From positions 75,844,969 through 75,908,968 of the forward strand of contig NC_083605.1 in the NCBI RefSeq assembly GCF_029168945.1: DNA of 64,000 nt, written 5' to 3'. The notes under the pieces were generated by a model. The model did no database searches. It worked only from the letters and a program-made list of their open reading frames with translations, and was not told where the DNA came from. Shown piece after piece: positions 24,375 through 36,590 of the stretch. The stretch is from Cannabis sativa. Its lineage: Eukaryota; Streptophyta; Magnoliopsida; Rosales; Cannabaceae. Position 1 is the first letter of the stretch. Each line of letters opens with the position of its first letter. The translations under genes and the position numbers were made by a program.

Positions 24375-27300
24375 CTATGAGTTTGGCTCCACAAAAAGGC
24401 TGGCTTGAGGGTGCAACCCGGCTTCTTTCAAAGATAGCGCCAGCTTCTCGGGGCCATAAACCATGCGAGGGAAGTTTGAGACCAGGCTGTAATTCTCCAC
24501 CTCTAAACATCCCAATGAATCGACATAATCATACACGGTCTGGATTGTTGCTGTGCTGTCGAACCTTCTTTCCTTGCGTTCTCCGGTTGGGAACCTCACC
24601 AAAACCTGGTTTTACAAAATGTGTATTAGAGAACTTTCCAAAAGGAAATAGATAGAGTACAACGGCTGGTTCCCGAAAGGCAGAAGAGCTTAAATCAGTC
24701 AGAAGAGAAGTATCAAATGAGACAGTTAAAACTACTTTCTAAGCTGAACAGGAATTACCTGTGTTACATTAGGTCCTTTTTCAGGTTCAGCACCAAGGGA
24801 TAGGGCTTTTTCTTGTCGAATCCTAGCGAGCGCAGCTGCTTTCTCCTCTGCTTCACGTGCTGCTCTCTCACGAGCCTCTTCTTCCTCTTTGCGCTTCCTC
24901 TCAGCTTCAGCAGCTTCTCTTTCCAGACGTTCTTGCTCCTCTTTCCTTTGGCGTTCCCTAGCCTGGTGGAAACATTGGAAAAAAAGGAAAATAATCAAGA
25001 AAAAGTATTCATATCTAATCATGAATCTTAAGAGCACACACCATGAGATAAGACATAGACCGGGAAAAATGAAAAACTAAAAAAAGGGAATGAAAGCATA
25101 CTTGATCAGCTTCAAGAGCAGCTCTATAAGCAGCATCTTGCTCTTCCCTTAAACGGATGTTGCTTCTCCTTTCCTCTGCGTCAAGCCTTGCTGTAACGAG
25201 AACTGGAGCACTTTCTTCAAGCACTCTCTGCAATACTGTAAGCAATTCTTCAGGAGTTTTCGGACCTTCAACCTGAAAGCAACAGAAAGTAATAGGCAAT
25301 AGGATTAGTAAGGTGTGCTAGCATATATAATAAATAAAAAGGGTATTTGAGTCTTTGTTTGGGAGAAAAGTTTTGAGTGAGAAATGGTATGCAACTCTTT
25401 GCATCAAAGGGGCATAAGGGCTCCAATAGTTTGTAATTGGTTCTCTCTTATATTCAATATAATTTTCCTACTGTTTGTGCTATTTGCTACTGGTTTCTCT
25501 GTGTGTTTTGCTACTGGTTTGGTTGATCGAAACAGGGTCTCATCAGAAAGACTTCTAAATTAAAGCAAAATAAACACACCAAAAGGTTCTCAGTTACATA
25601 TGGACTACGAAGATAAATCCTACTGTTACCTACATGATGCTATGCTACAATAACTGGTTAAATTTGAAAAGAATCGACTTAACCCAGCATTCATCATTCA
25701 GAAAGTACATCACTCAATGCATCAGCAGGAGAAGCCTCATTAGGGAGTGAGAGTCCTCACGGTTTAAAGTTTAAAGTTCTGCAGGAACTAAAATGAAAGG
25801 GCAACAGCCCAAATCTCATAATTGATTTTTAGTGCTGGAATCAGTTTCTTCATGATACACTAGAAGACCATACATGTAAAATTCTGTTTAGAAAGCTTAA
25901 TAGCTTACACCAATAATAATAAAAAAAGCTTTTCACCATTCCCTTTCATTTGGAAGGATCTAGTCCATTTGAAGGTGTTACGTTTTCAGTTGGCAACTTA
26001 CTCTTAGTAAAGCTAGACACTAAGAAGACTCTTCAAGAGGGACAACCATTCATAAATATTGGTGTATTCTCTGTAAACAGGTGAAGAATCCAAACACCAT
26101 CTCTTCTTTCATTCCCTATTCTCTTCTATCTTCTAAGTTTAGTTATAGGCCATGTTTTTGGGAGAATCGGGGGTGTGGTCACACTGTTGCTACAACATTA
26201 TGTCTTATGGAGAAGGAACACGACCCAGTTCTAGTAGGAGAAAGAAGGTCTGGAAAGTTGCTATTTTAACTCTATGATTGGAATTCTAGCTTGAAAGAAA
26301 CAGTGGTATCTTTCAAGCATCAAATCAAAGTTGTCGAAAATTGGATAATTTTATAAATCTACAGCAATAGCATATTCTATATTGATTTTTCTTTCTCTGA
26401 TTCATTATGAAATTGGAATCTAGCTGAAATTTAGACTTTTGTCCATCCTTTCTGTAAACCAAAAATGATTTCTCATAAAACTAGTGACTAAAACGCTACA
26501 TCTACATGTTGGCAAAACTTCATTAAAGCATTGAACTAAGCCAAATATCAAAGCCAGTGGATACGAAAAATGGCTAGGATACCTATTACAACTATATGGG
26601 AAATAGACCTATGTTAAGAGCAAAAGTGATGCCACTACCTAACAAGTTCCCTTAAATATATGTATATCATGTCCTACAGTAGGAGAATTTTTATACATTA
26701 TAATTATAATAGACACCTTATGAATAGTTTACAATACCGATAATAGAATTCAAACAGCCTGCAACAGACTATTTTCAACTTGATTTTCGATATTGTAAAC
26801 TATTCCCGAAAAACAATCAGGTGCTTATTACAACTATATAACTATATGGTAAAGTGATGCTGTCACCTAACAAACTCCCTATAAATACATAAATATATAT
26901 CCATATCCTACAGTAGGAGCATTTCTTATACTTATAATAGACAGATCTTATGAATAGTTTACAATACCGAAAATAGAATTCAAATAGCATGCAACAGACT
27001 ATTTTCAACCTTATTTTCGATATTGTAAACTATTCCCGAAAACAATCAAGTGCCTATTACAACTATATAACTATATGGTAAAGTGATGCCGTCACCTAAC
27101 AAACTCCCTATACATACATATATATATATTTATATATGTCATATTTGCATTAGGAAAGAAAACTACTTTAACAACAAGAAAACTTGAAGAAGAGATAAGT
27201 GCATACCTGCTGAAGTAAAGCAATCCTCTGATTAGTGGCAGCCATTACAACAGCACAGAAAGGAAATCTAGAAGCTTTCAAGCTATTACTCATCTTAAAC

Positions 27301-28022
27301 CCTTCACTAGCTCGAATACTCCCACCCCAAGACACGAAATTTTCATTAACAAAAGCCACCAACACCTCCGAACAGAGTGTTCTTTCACAGAACAAAGGAG
27401 TATCTTGATGATCAGGCGAGTGTAAATACACAAACAAAAGCTTAAACTCATTCCTCGATCTCTGTAAAGCATCCATAAACCCTTCACTAACGAAATTGGG
27501 TCTTCTCAAACCATAATCCCTCTCAAAACCAGCAACGAACTCCATTGCTTCAGATGCAGCAGCCGAAACCGAAACCAACGGTGTTGTAGACGATGAAGAA
27601 TCCCCATTCCTTCCATGACCTAATCCAACAACACCCAACGAATACGACAAAACACCACCGGCAGCCCACAATCCCAGCCCAATCGCACCAGAGATTAACC
27701 CTAGACTACCAGAAATAACAGAAATCGGTAAAGTAATTATCTTCCAAGCCAAACCAGGTTGACCAGGGACTCTCACCGAAGATTCAGGAAATTCAGAACC
27801 GGAGGAGGAGGAGGAAGAGGATCTTCCTCCGGCAACTCCGGCGGTCGATGGTGTTTGAACTATGGGAATCTCTTCCGGTGGAATGGAATTGGGAGAAGTG
27901 TAATTGGAGATCGCGAGTTCGAGGTCCCAACCATGGGCGGCGAGGATCTCGGTACACAAATCGGAATCTTCTAAACCTGTAATGGCTTGAAAATAAGCCA
28001 CCTTGTCGGCTACATCAACCAT
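24375..28022 (-). CDS. PUX10: PUX10-type UBA-UAS-UBX protein (CDC48/p97 adaptor on lipid droplets)
   Basis: Recruits the CDC48 segregase to ubiquitylated membrane proteins; the plant PUX10 and animal FAF2/UBXD8 relatives sit on lipid droplets and ER. Four exons: 27207-28022, 25102-25272, 24759-24962, 24375-24605; 473 residues. Domains in order: UBA-like helix bundle at about 5-45; Ser-rich linker with seven consecutive Ser (68-74); a Gly/Leu-rich hydrophobic hairpin at 91-134 that should anchor the protein without crossing the membrane; UAS thioredoxin-like domain at about 165-295; a long Glu/Arg/Lys/Ala coiled coil at about 325-395; and the C-terminal UBX at about 397-473. I start at MVDVADKVAY (28022), where the UBA begins. 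A longer in-frame ATG at 28178 adds a Lys-rich stretch from homopolymer DNA and is less likely. Intron 1 is 1.9 kb with a tandem repeat. Confidence 0.95.
26583..27110. repeat. About 235-bp tandem repeat, 2.2 units, in PUX10 intron 1
   Basis: Units begin at about 26583, 26823 and 27052 with CTATTACAACTATAT. Each has AAAGTGATGCYGTCACCTAAC, CCTACAGTAGGAG, and an inverted pair GAATAGTTTACAATACCGA / TCGATATTGTAAACTATTC. The third unit stops after about 55 bases. The inverted core is that of dispersed family C, so a MITE was amplified as part of a larger local duplication. Confidence 0.85.
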
Positions 28023-28922
28023 ATCTCTGTACAGATGAATCAAAGAAAGGGTTTTTCTTTTCCAGTTCGATGAATCGAAGAATTTTCCCCAACAAAAAAA
28101 AAATCGAAACGATGGGAAATCAGAAAATTTTCTTGAAAGTTCGTTTTTTTTTTTTTTTTGAAGACGATACGAAAACACAGTGCCCTTTCTTCTCTCTCTC
28201 GTTTCGGTTCTGTACTGTGAATTTGAAATTCCAAAAATAACCTCCGATATATCAAAACACTGTTAGCAAATTTAAGATATTGGTCCACTTAATATTATTA
28301 TTTATTTTAAAATTGATAAATTTTTTTAATTTTATAATATTAAAAAAGATTTTGGAATAATTTTTTAATAAAAATATTAACTGTAACAATATAAAAATTA
28401 TCAATTGAATTCTCTATTTTAAAAAATAATAAATTAAACTTAGTATTTTTCAAAAAATAATTCAATTTTTTTTTATATAACTAACTTAAAAATAATTTCT
28501 AATATAACAATACAAAAAATATACCTAATTTTTTTTCATGATTGAGTAATCACTAACTTTTATTTTGATAAAAAATTAATTCATTGTACTAATTTGTACA
28601 ATTTTAAAAAATATAAATTTAAATTTATCATTCAACAAAACAAGAATTTACTCATAAACTTTTACAAAGCAATAAGATCTAAAATAATATTTGCCAAAAA
28701 AATAAAATAATTTATTGCATGAGTATACATATGAATTTAATAATTGACAATTCCCAAGAGAGATAACATAGAAAATATTGGGAAAAATGAACCTAGGAAG
28801 TGACATTTTTCACTCACTTAAGCTTTTTCAAGGTCTTCAATACATTTTCAGAGTCAAAATTTGAGTGTTCAAAAATTGCATTTATGAACATTTGTGAGTG
28901 AGACTCACCTATGTTGATTCAT
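28023..28922. other. PUX10 leader/promoter and ZNHIT2 3' side
   Basis: 28023-28240 is the PUX10 leader (CT-rich on the coding strand, with a poly-T/poly-A tract). Further on, 28260-28700 resembles parts of 32740-32960, 42305-42545 and 45050-45420 (phrases like AACTTTTATTTTGATAAAAAATTA), a diffuse AT-rich repeat family. No gene is seen. Confidence 0.45.
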
Positions 28923-31555
28923 TCACTCAATCTCTTCAATCATAACCTTGCTCTTCTGTTCTGTTTTTTTATCCAATTTCCTTCGCACACTAACATATTC
29001 CATAGCCGAAGCCGAAGCCTTCTCCGCCCTCACAATGGCGGCCAAGGAAGACCAAGCTTCGCTAGGTTGCTCGTGTACCCAACACATGATAAAATATATC
29101 TTCCTCTCGGCTAGTTTCAGCTTATTCCTGATCTCTACCTTCTTTGTTTTCTGTGGTTTCTCAGCCTTAAGCTCTTTTTCCCCGGTTTGAACAAGTCTTT
29201 GCAAGTCGGAAAGTAAGCACAATAGGGCATTGTTACCTAAAGTAAGTAAGCTTACTACATCATCAATAAGGCCTAAACCGAATTGCAAGCCTCCTATCTG
29301 TCTGTAAGCCGGGGAACAGGTTTGCTCGAGGCAGTAAGACAAAGCCTCCAACACTGTTTCGGGTTGTGCACATTGACCCAATACAGATGACACGCTTAAC
29401 ACCACCAAGGCAGATTCTGCAGCATTTGATTTCCAATCACCATTGTAGAGGCGTAGCGTGAAACAATAGCTGTATATAATGTCAACGAGATGTACAGCTA
29501 AAAGTGGCGACGGTTGTGTGGAACTTAGATTGCTGAGTGGAGGAAGTGGGGTATCTGGGCCAGGAGGAATTTCGGTTTGGTTGCTTTCTAAACTGGATTC
29601 TGGTGATGTCATTGTTTCCTCTTCGTTAACTGGCTGCACGAGTTGAGTACCTTCTCTGCTGAGTGATATCGTCCTTGCAGAAGGCCTCAGCCACCATGGT
29701 TCCCAAGGCTCAATTAACTTACTCAATTCTCCAGATGCAATAGCTCTTTGAAATTGTTTCTTTTCTTCTGAAGATAAATCATCGAAACTGATTTGATCTC
29801 CTGGAGACATGAATAAAAAACTTACTTTAGCTTCAAGCAATGTAGCATGGAGACTTAAAACGGGAAAAGATCATAAATTCACGATTCAAAGATAGACATC
29901 GAAACATACCAGACATAATCTTGTTAATGGTCTCCTCAGAAAGTGTTGAATCTGCCAAGAAAGAGAAAAACTAAGCAGAATACTTAACTAATTGGAAGAT
30001 AGAAATTATGCAAAATTGGGAACCTCAAGGCTTTTGGTGATTGTATTCTAATACCATGCTAAGCAATATTGAATCAAATCATCGCTTGCTCACCTTTCTT
30101 GCCGCTATTTATATGAAAATACAATAGATGATAAAATCCAATAAAATACCCTACAAATATTCCAACCTAGTAGACGAGAAACGCCTTTTTTTGTGTGTAA
30201 TTTTCCTCTTAATGGCATATGAGAGTCCTAAAAAAAATCGAACCGCACACATAACTAACGCCAATCAATCTTATGAGAAACTCCTCTTATATGATTGTAT
30301 TGGACACATATTCCGAATAAATCCAACGAATCTTCTAGCAGGTTGCTAAAATCTATTAGTGTATTCTAATACCATGCTAAACAACATTGAATCAAATCAT
30401 CGCTTGTTCATAGAACTTTCACAACGTACGAATATTACAACCTAGTAGACGAGAAACGACTTTTCTTTTGTGTAATTTTCCTCTTAATGGCATATCATAT
30501 GAGAGTCCTAAAAAAAACCGAACCACACACATAACTAACACCAATCAATCTTATGAGAAACTCCTCTTCGACAATTAGAAGCAGGGTATTTCTACTATGA
30601 GTAATCTAGAATGCAAGGCCTGTCAAGATAAAGTGACCATGCTTTAAATCATATCTTTGTAGGGTAGAGAAGGGCTATTATGATTTCAATTACACACCTT
30701 GTTCATCCATGTCTTCTGTTTCTTCTTCTGAATGAATTTTTTTTAGTATATCCAGCATTTTCTCTTTAGTTTCATCATTAGGTTGCAGATGTTGAAGTTC
30801 CGCAACAACATTTTCCCGCATAAAGGATTCAGTACAACGAAGACTATGAGACTGTTAAAAGAAAAACAGTTAAGAGTATTACAATATAAATAATCAGCCA
30901 AAAGTCTTCATATGTGTTCAAAGAAAAGATTTCTAAAAAGAAAGTGAACTCAAAATATACAATGACAGTTGTAACAAATGCGAAAACTGACCCGAAACAA
31001 AGACTAAAAAAACAACCTTTTTTTTCTAAAGTGGTCGCGACCTAAGCATTTGCTATAACTCGCTAACATACCCCAAGTTAAGAATAAGTGGCAAAAAATA
31101 AGAAACCTTTATACTCACTCCTAAGTCATAGCTTCATACATCAATGCAAAAAACCAAATAATGGGGGAGGTGGGATCATTCATATAAAATTTTCACCTTA
31201 AATCTCATACAATAATCTTGGTAACTAAAAGAAATAAACTTTACAATATTGATTCAACAAACAATAACAGTTCTTTTTCCTCTTCCGCAATAACATACCA
31301 ATTTGAATACAAGCTCACCTTGTAGCAGTGCAAAGAACAGTATCGCGAATTGCATCGAGGACAAGTATACTGGGAAAATTGCTTCTGACATCTGAATTCT
31401 TAAAAAACATCATCAGATAAAGAGTAAAATCTGAAGAAAAGAGAAATGAAAACATAATAAGTTTTCGGTAGAACATACACATGGCAGATTATTCGAGGAG
31501 TATCGAGAGGAGACGACGTGGAAGGTTTATCAGAGGTAACAATAGAGTCTGCCAT
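28923..31555 (-). CDS. HIT-type zinc finger protein, ZNHIT2 type (R2TP/U5 snRNP assembly factor)
   Basis: ZNHIT2 family proteins bind the AAA+ RUVBL1/2 rings of R2TP and help assemble U5 snRNP and related complexes. Five exons: 31479-31555, 31319-31391, 30698-30851, 29910-29951, 28923-29800; 407 residues. The zf-HIT is at 24-56 with the cross-brace ligands C24, C27, C36, C39, C44, C48, H52 and C56. A linker with Glu-rich text, the conserved EPWEPWW segment and a helical C-terminal domain (LLAVHLVDIIYSYCFTLRLYNGDW) follow, as in the family. The split between exons 1 and 2 falls inside the HVC of the zinc finger. Start: MADSIV (31555) is chosen; an in-frame ATG at 31636 would add 27 residues and cannot be excluded. 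Confidence 0.92.
30043..30568. repeat. Two-copy direct repeat in ZNHIT2 intron 3
   Basis: 30043-30288 and 30361-30568 share GTATTCTAATACCATGCTAA, AACCTAGTAGACGAGAAACG, GTGTAATTTTCCTCTTAATG, and a common end at AAACTCCTCTT, separated by 72 unrelated bases. The CTAATACCATG phrase is common in plant LTR retrotransposon remnants, so this may be a decayed LTR pair; no internal domain remains. Confidence 0.7.
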
Positions 31556-33932
31556 AGCCAAAACCTTCAAAAAAAAATCTCTCTGTAAGCCAGAATTCTT
31601 GGCAATGCTTGAAGAGCCTAAAAGTTTCAACAACATTTTCCTTTTTTCCTTCTTCTTTTTACAAAAACTAACTTAACTTAAGAACATGCTTACTATATCC
31701 ACTGATCAACAGAGTATAACTTTTGAAACAAGAGACCCTAATAACCAGAGGTGGAATAACCTCATACATGAACTAAATTCAGCTTGAATTTATGTCAATT
31801 GGGTTTCATATATCTAAAAACTCAGAATCAACCAATAATACACAGATAAAGATAAAATGTCTCAAACAGAAAAAGGGCATTCTTAATTTCACTTTATTTA
31901 GTTCTTAACAAGATAAAATAGAAAGATTCAGCAAAACCCCAAGTGGGTTCAAAACCTCAAATGGATGAAATGGGCACCATTCATAATGATTCAAAAGTAC
32001 AAAACAAACTTACCAAGGAGCAATCTTGAGAAGCAAGAGCCAAAAGCAGCACCTAATTTGTTCAAAGTTTATAACTTTAAGACACCTGAAATAAGAAATA
32101 TAATAGCAAATAACATTACAAATTGAATTAGCAATAAGAGATATCGGTTGAGTAAACAAATATGTACTAAGAACTGTGTTATGAGTGTAAGAAAGAAACC
32201 ACTGACCAACTATACGATAGGAGGAGGAGAAGCTGCCGATTGCGGCGGCGGAGTGAGATACTCAGAGAGAGAGAGAGAAAGAAACTTGTTCTATGATCTT
32301 CCAGAGGGAACTTCTACTTTGCTTATTTTTTCAAAAGAAGAATTTATATTTATTTTAGAATCAACATGTGAAAAAAAAAATAAAGGGAATAATTACATAA
32401 ATATCTTTTCTTTATTTTTTTTTACATTTTTACAATTTTTCATAAAAATAACAAAAAAAGTACAACAAAAAATCAGCAACAAACTAACAAGGGTACAATA
32501 TAAAAAGATTGTATTATCTGTAAATAAAATCAAAAAAACCGTAAAAATGTTTAAAATTCTGTGAAACCGTAATTTTGTAATTTTTCTGCTGTTTTTGTGT
32601 ATTTGTGAAATAATCCCAAAAATAAACCCAATTTTGTATGCAGCATGATTGGACCTAGGCTAAACCGGGGTAGGTCGTCTAAATAAAAAAATATCTTTTA
32701 AAAGTACTATTTATTCTTATAAATTATAATAAGAGTCCAAAATATTTATTTTTATTTTTTTAGACTTATTTCAACTCAGGCCAACCTTGAGATCAAGTTA
32801 TTATTAACTTTTATTTTAATAAAAAAATTAGTTTAAGGTACTATGTTATACCAGTTTAGAAAATACATGATCTAATTTATCATTTACCAAACAGAATATC
32901 TAATTAATAACCTTTACAGAACACAAGTCCAAAAAAGTATTTACCTAGGATTTATAGGCACTTGAAAATTAAAGAAAAATCAGATAATTTAGCACTAAAA
33001 TTAAAAAATAAAATAAATATATATTTAGCATATTTTTTTTAAAAAAAAATAGAAATATTTATGATACACCCTTAAAAAGACCATTTTGGTAACTCTTAAT
33101 CTGATTCAGCATGCAGAAGAGGAGAATCTTTTAGTCTAATTTTTTTTTTTATGATCGTGTACGTTATAGTTATCTAAAATAGTTGTAAATTTTTTTTAAA
33201 AATTAAATAGTTTACAATATCAAAAATAAAGTTCAAATAGTCATTCAGTATTCACCACGCGTTTAAAAAATATCACGCACGTAATAATATATTTAAACTT
33301 ATTTTTTGGCAATATAAATATTACAGATAATTTTAAATAACTACAATAAGCATAATTATAAAAAGAAATAGACTAAAAAACTATTTAATATACCAAAATA
33401 TATATGTATCGAAATAAGTTTTTTAAGGGCATAATATTGAATTACTTAAAAATATATGCGTCAAATTTGAAAAATGCTATCTAATACCACCATCTAATGT
33501 AAAGTATTATATTATTATTGTTATAATTAAGGATTAAATTTTACATATTTTAGTTTAATAATTATTATAAAAATCTGCAAATTTGTAATGTTACTTCAAC
33601 TTTGAGGTGTTATTTGGTGGAGATAAACTTCTTTTAAATGAAGGATTATTGTTGTTATTTTTATTTTTATTATTACAAATTGAAAACTAATTATTTGCAA
33701 ATACTATGATGTAAATGAATACTATAAAGCAAAGATTCTTACTATTCTTTCATAATTACAATAAAGTTCAAACCTTTGATAATTATTCCTTGGAGTTCAT
33801 TCAAACAATCCATGTTATCACACATCAACAAATCATGTGATAAGAAAAGTTTGTTAAATGGGAATAGTCAAGACAAGTAGTACTTATCACAATCTTCTTG
33901 ATATTGACCAATAATATTAATATATATTTGTA
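31556..33932. other. ZNHIT2 promoter side and intergenic DNA down to the ALMT 3' end
   Basis: 31556-32300 is mixed-composition DNA that probably holds the ZNHIT2 leader (a GGCGGCGG patch and GA repeat at about 32240-32282 may mark its upstream edge). 32400-32620 is a family B repeat. 32740-32960 belongs to the diffuse AT-rich family mentioned for 28260-28700. 33155-33370 is a family C near-palindrome. No coding sequence is seen. Confidence 0.5.
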
Positions 33933-34161
33933 GGGATATGATTTTGTCCTGTTATTGTACTTTCACGGATTGTAATCCGTGATGTACGACAACCATTAGA
34001 TGAGGGAGTTATTTGATCTGACGACTGAGATTAATCTAGGGGTAATTAGGGTTAAAAAGTAGAATCGTACCCTGACACTCATTTAATGAATCCTGAGACC
34101 CCATCTAATGTACCACGGAATATATTCCGTGAAATTACATCACAGAACAAAATCATACCCC
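33933..34161. mobile_element. Mutator-like MITE with 10-bp target duplication, next to the ALMT stop codon
   Basis: 229 bp between perfect direct repeats TATATTTGTA (33923-33932 and 34162-34171). The ends are inverted repeats: GGGATATGATTTTGTCCTGT at the left, GGGGTATGATTTTGTTCTGT read from the right. Each arm contains its own small palindrome (CACGGATTGTAATCCGTG; CACGGAATATATTCCGTG). It lies about 60 bp downstream of the ALMT stop, so it may be within the 3' untranslated region. Confidence 0.85.
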
Positions 34162-34222
34162 TATATTTGTATCCAAAATTAGATCATATTTATGCAAAAT
34201 AGATATACATAACTAAAATAAT

Positions 34223-36496
34223 CTAAACCCTTTGAAGGGTTCTCATAGTTTCATCTTCTTCTTTATGTTGATCTTTCTCAATCACTTTATTCTTGTTCTT
34301 GTTATTGTCACTTTTTTTCAACTTCTCATCAGTCATAGGCTGAAAATGAGCCAAGTCAGCAAGTTTTTCAACTGATTTAACTGTGCTTTTGATCCTCACT
34401 GTGATTTCAATCAACAAAGATGTTAATGTCACCAAAGGAATTATCTCCATGAGAGGAACTGAGACTGGAACTGAGGCTGCAACATTACTCGAATCATCAT
34501 CATTCGCCTCGAGTTTTGGAGTTGAATTTTCGGGGAGTGGTAGAGGCAGAGGAGTTGACACACCAGGAAGAGATTTCAAGTCATTTTGTAGCTCTTCAAC
34601 TGAAGTGTTCATTTGTTCAACTAAAAAATCCAATCTTGATGATTTCTTCATAGTCTTCAAAATGGTAGCTAGCTCTTTCATAACACTTGTTGAGTTTGAG
34701 CTTACTTCTAAACAAATGTTGCTCAATTGCTTCTTCAGTTGCTCTGGTGCCTGTTTTTTTCAAATTCAAAATTTGGTTAATAAATTGTTTCAGTCATTTA
34801 TACATTACAACAAAAAGTTACCTGTAACTAAAGCATAGTATTTAAATATAAGTTATCACTAATTTAATTTTAGTCGCAATAAATATTGCGACTAGAAATA
34901 CATTTAGTCATAACAAATTGTAATTGTTATTAATACCTTTAGTCACAAACCTTTTAGTCACAGCATAACAATGATGATTTACAATTACTTACAATTTTTT
35001 TTATTTTAGTCATAAGTTTTGTTGTGATTAAAATTAAGATTTTTTGTAGTGATATCTCAATCATATTACTATTTTTAAGCTAATTGCTCGTTTTCATTAT
35101 TTTGAAACTCGAGTTTTACCTTATTTTCAGATTTGATGCAACCATTGAAAGCTTCAATGCAATAAGCGCAGCCTCGCATTGCTGCAGCGATTTCAAGGTA
35201 TTGATTCCATGGATGTCGAAAGTTAAATCGGCCATGTGCAGGTTCCCACCTAGCAAAATTAGCCTAAAAAACAAAGAAAGAAAAAAGATCCAAACTTTAA
35301 TTACCTAAGTTGAAAATTTGATCAAATCATTAGAAAAAGCATGTGTAACTAATTTGTTACCATAGTATCTTCTGCAGCTTTTGAACTCAGTACACATTTG
35401 TAACTTTTCTCAGATTCTTTATTGTTGTTACCACTAAAGTAATCAGCTATACAACCTGAAAAAAAAAAATAGCTAAAAGGGTTAGACAAATGAAATTTTC
35501 ATGTTTGGTTAGTGAGAAAAGTTTGTATCTTTTTTCTTTTCTTACCATCAAGTGAGTCACCAAGTTTGTCCATGTTCCTATTGATGAGTGTATGGAGTTC
35601 TTGGCCAGCCCAAATGGGACAAACAGTCATAATTACAAGAATACACAATGAAGTTCCAATGATTATGGTTGATAATCTTTGATGAGCTAAATCGAATAGC
35701 TTATCAACTCGATAACCCGAAATCGAAACAAAGCTGAAAGTGAGGATGAAGATCATAGTTCCATAATCAAATCTTGATTTTACTGATGGAATAAATCTAG
35801 AGAAAGTTGCTGCAGAAGCTGAGAAAAGAAAACAAAAACAAAAAGGTTACAAATTAGTAACCAGAAAAACAAGGCAAAATTTAGTATCTTTATCTTATTA
35901 CATACCTAAAATAAATACAGAAACTCCCACTATGAAAGGCTCAACTTTATCTCCTGAATGTCTAGCAATCCAATGGACACCAATGGCTACAAATCCAGCT
36001 AAAAATGTCCCACAAATTCTGTTCAAACACTTACAAAGTGTTGCACCTGAAATTACACAACAATAAAAAATTCAATCTTTGTAGTAAAGATTCAAACTTT
36101 ATCAAGTTTTCTTTATAAAGATTCAAACTTTATTAAGTTTAGACAAAAGGGTTTACCAACTGTATTTTCGAAAACTACAACAACTGTCATAACTGCCCAC
36201 ATAGCAGTTCCTCCAACACCATCATAAAGAGGCCTCATATAATAGAAGAAAGAAACAGCAGTAAGAGCTATACCAACTTTCAAGCAATGGATAACTTTTC
36301 TTGGATCATTGCAGCCTATTTTCCAAGCATTATGGAAGAATTTCGCAGGTTTCGAAAATATCCATATGATTAGACCTTTCAGACCAAGAAAAAATTTGCT
36401 GAGAAGGCCTTTTTCTGGTGCCAAAACTTTGGTTGAGTCATCATTGATTCTTATACTCCATTGGACTTGACCACTTACTTCCTTCTCTATAGCCAT
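34223..36496 (-). CDS. Aluminium-activated malate transporter family anion channel (ALMT)
   Basis: Plant-specific anion channel (malate and other anions) of plasma membrane or tonoplast. Six exons: 36157-36496, 35906-36046, 35546-35818, 35361-35455, 35120-35263, 34223-34750; 506 residues, normal for the family. Seen: the conserved segment DPRKVIHCLKVGIALTAVSFFY opening the membrane domain; a series of hydrophobic helices to about residue 225 (including GGTAMWAVMTVVVVFE); the invariant WEPAHG at 289-294; FRHPWNQY; and a long cytosolic helical domain. A Pro/Leu-rich, acidic insert and a Lys/Asn/Glu-rich tail end the protein. It most resembles the ALMT2/7/8/10 group; Al activation cannot be inferred. 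Intron 5 contains a CACTA-like MITE and a MITE follows the stop codon. Confidence 0.94.
34857..35051. mobile_element. CACTA-like MITE in ALMT intron 5
   Basis: Starts CACTA and ends TAGTG; the right end read inward is CACTACAAAAAATCTTAATT, close to the standard CACTA-element terminus. Subterminal TTTAGTC(A/G)CAA-type motifs occur several times in both orientations. The left end appears to have lost about 13 bases after CACTA. The flanks give only a 2-bp AT match, so the duplication is unproven. A weaker relative is at about 44880-45020. Confidence 0.65.
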
Positions 36497-36579
36497 TTCA
36501 GTTGAGTTTGATAAGATAACACTTTGTAGTGAAGTGTTATGGTTGATTAAGGTGAGAAAATAATGTGTTGTTGTTCAAG

Positions 36580-36590
36580 TATATATATAC
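36580..36590 (-). promoter_or_regulatory. TATA box of the ALMT gene
   Basis: GTATATATATAC lies about 90 bp upstream of the ALMT ATG on the coding strand, with no other TATA-like run closer. Expected transcription start is about 30 bp further in, near 36550. Confidence 0.55.

Noticed and set aside
24377..25080. + strand frames over PUX10 exons
   Set aside because: Antisense of the UBX and coiled-coil exons.
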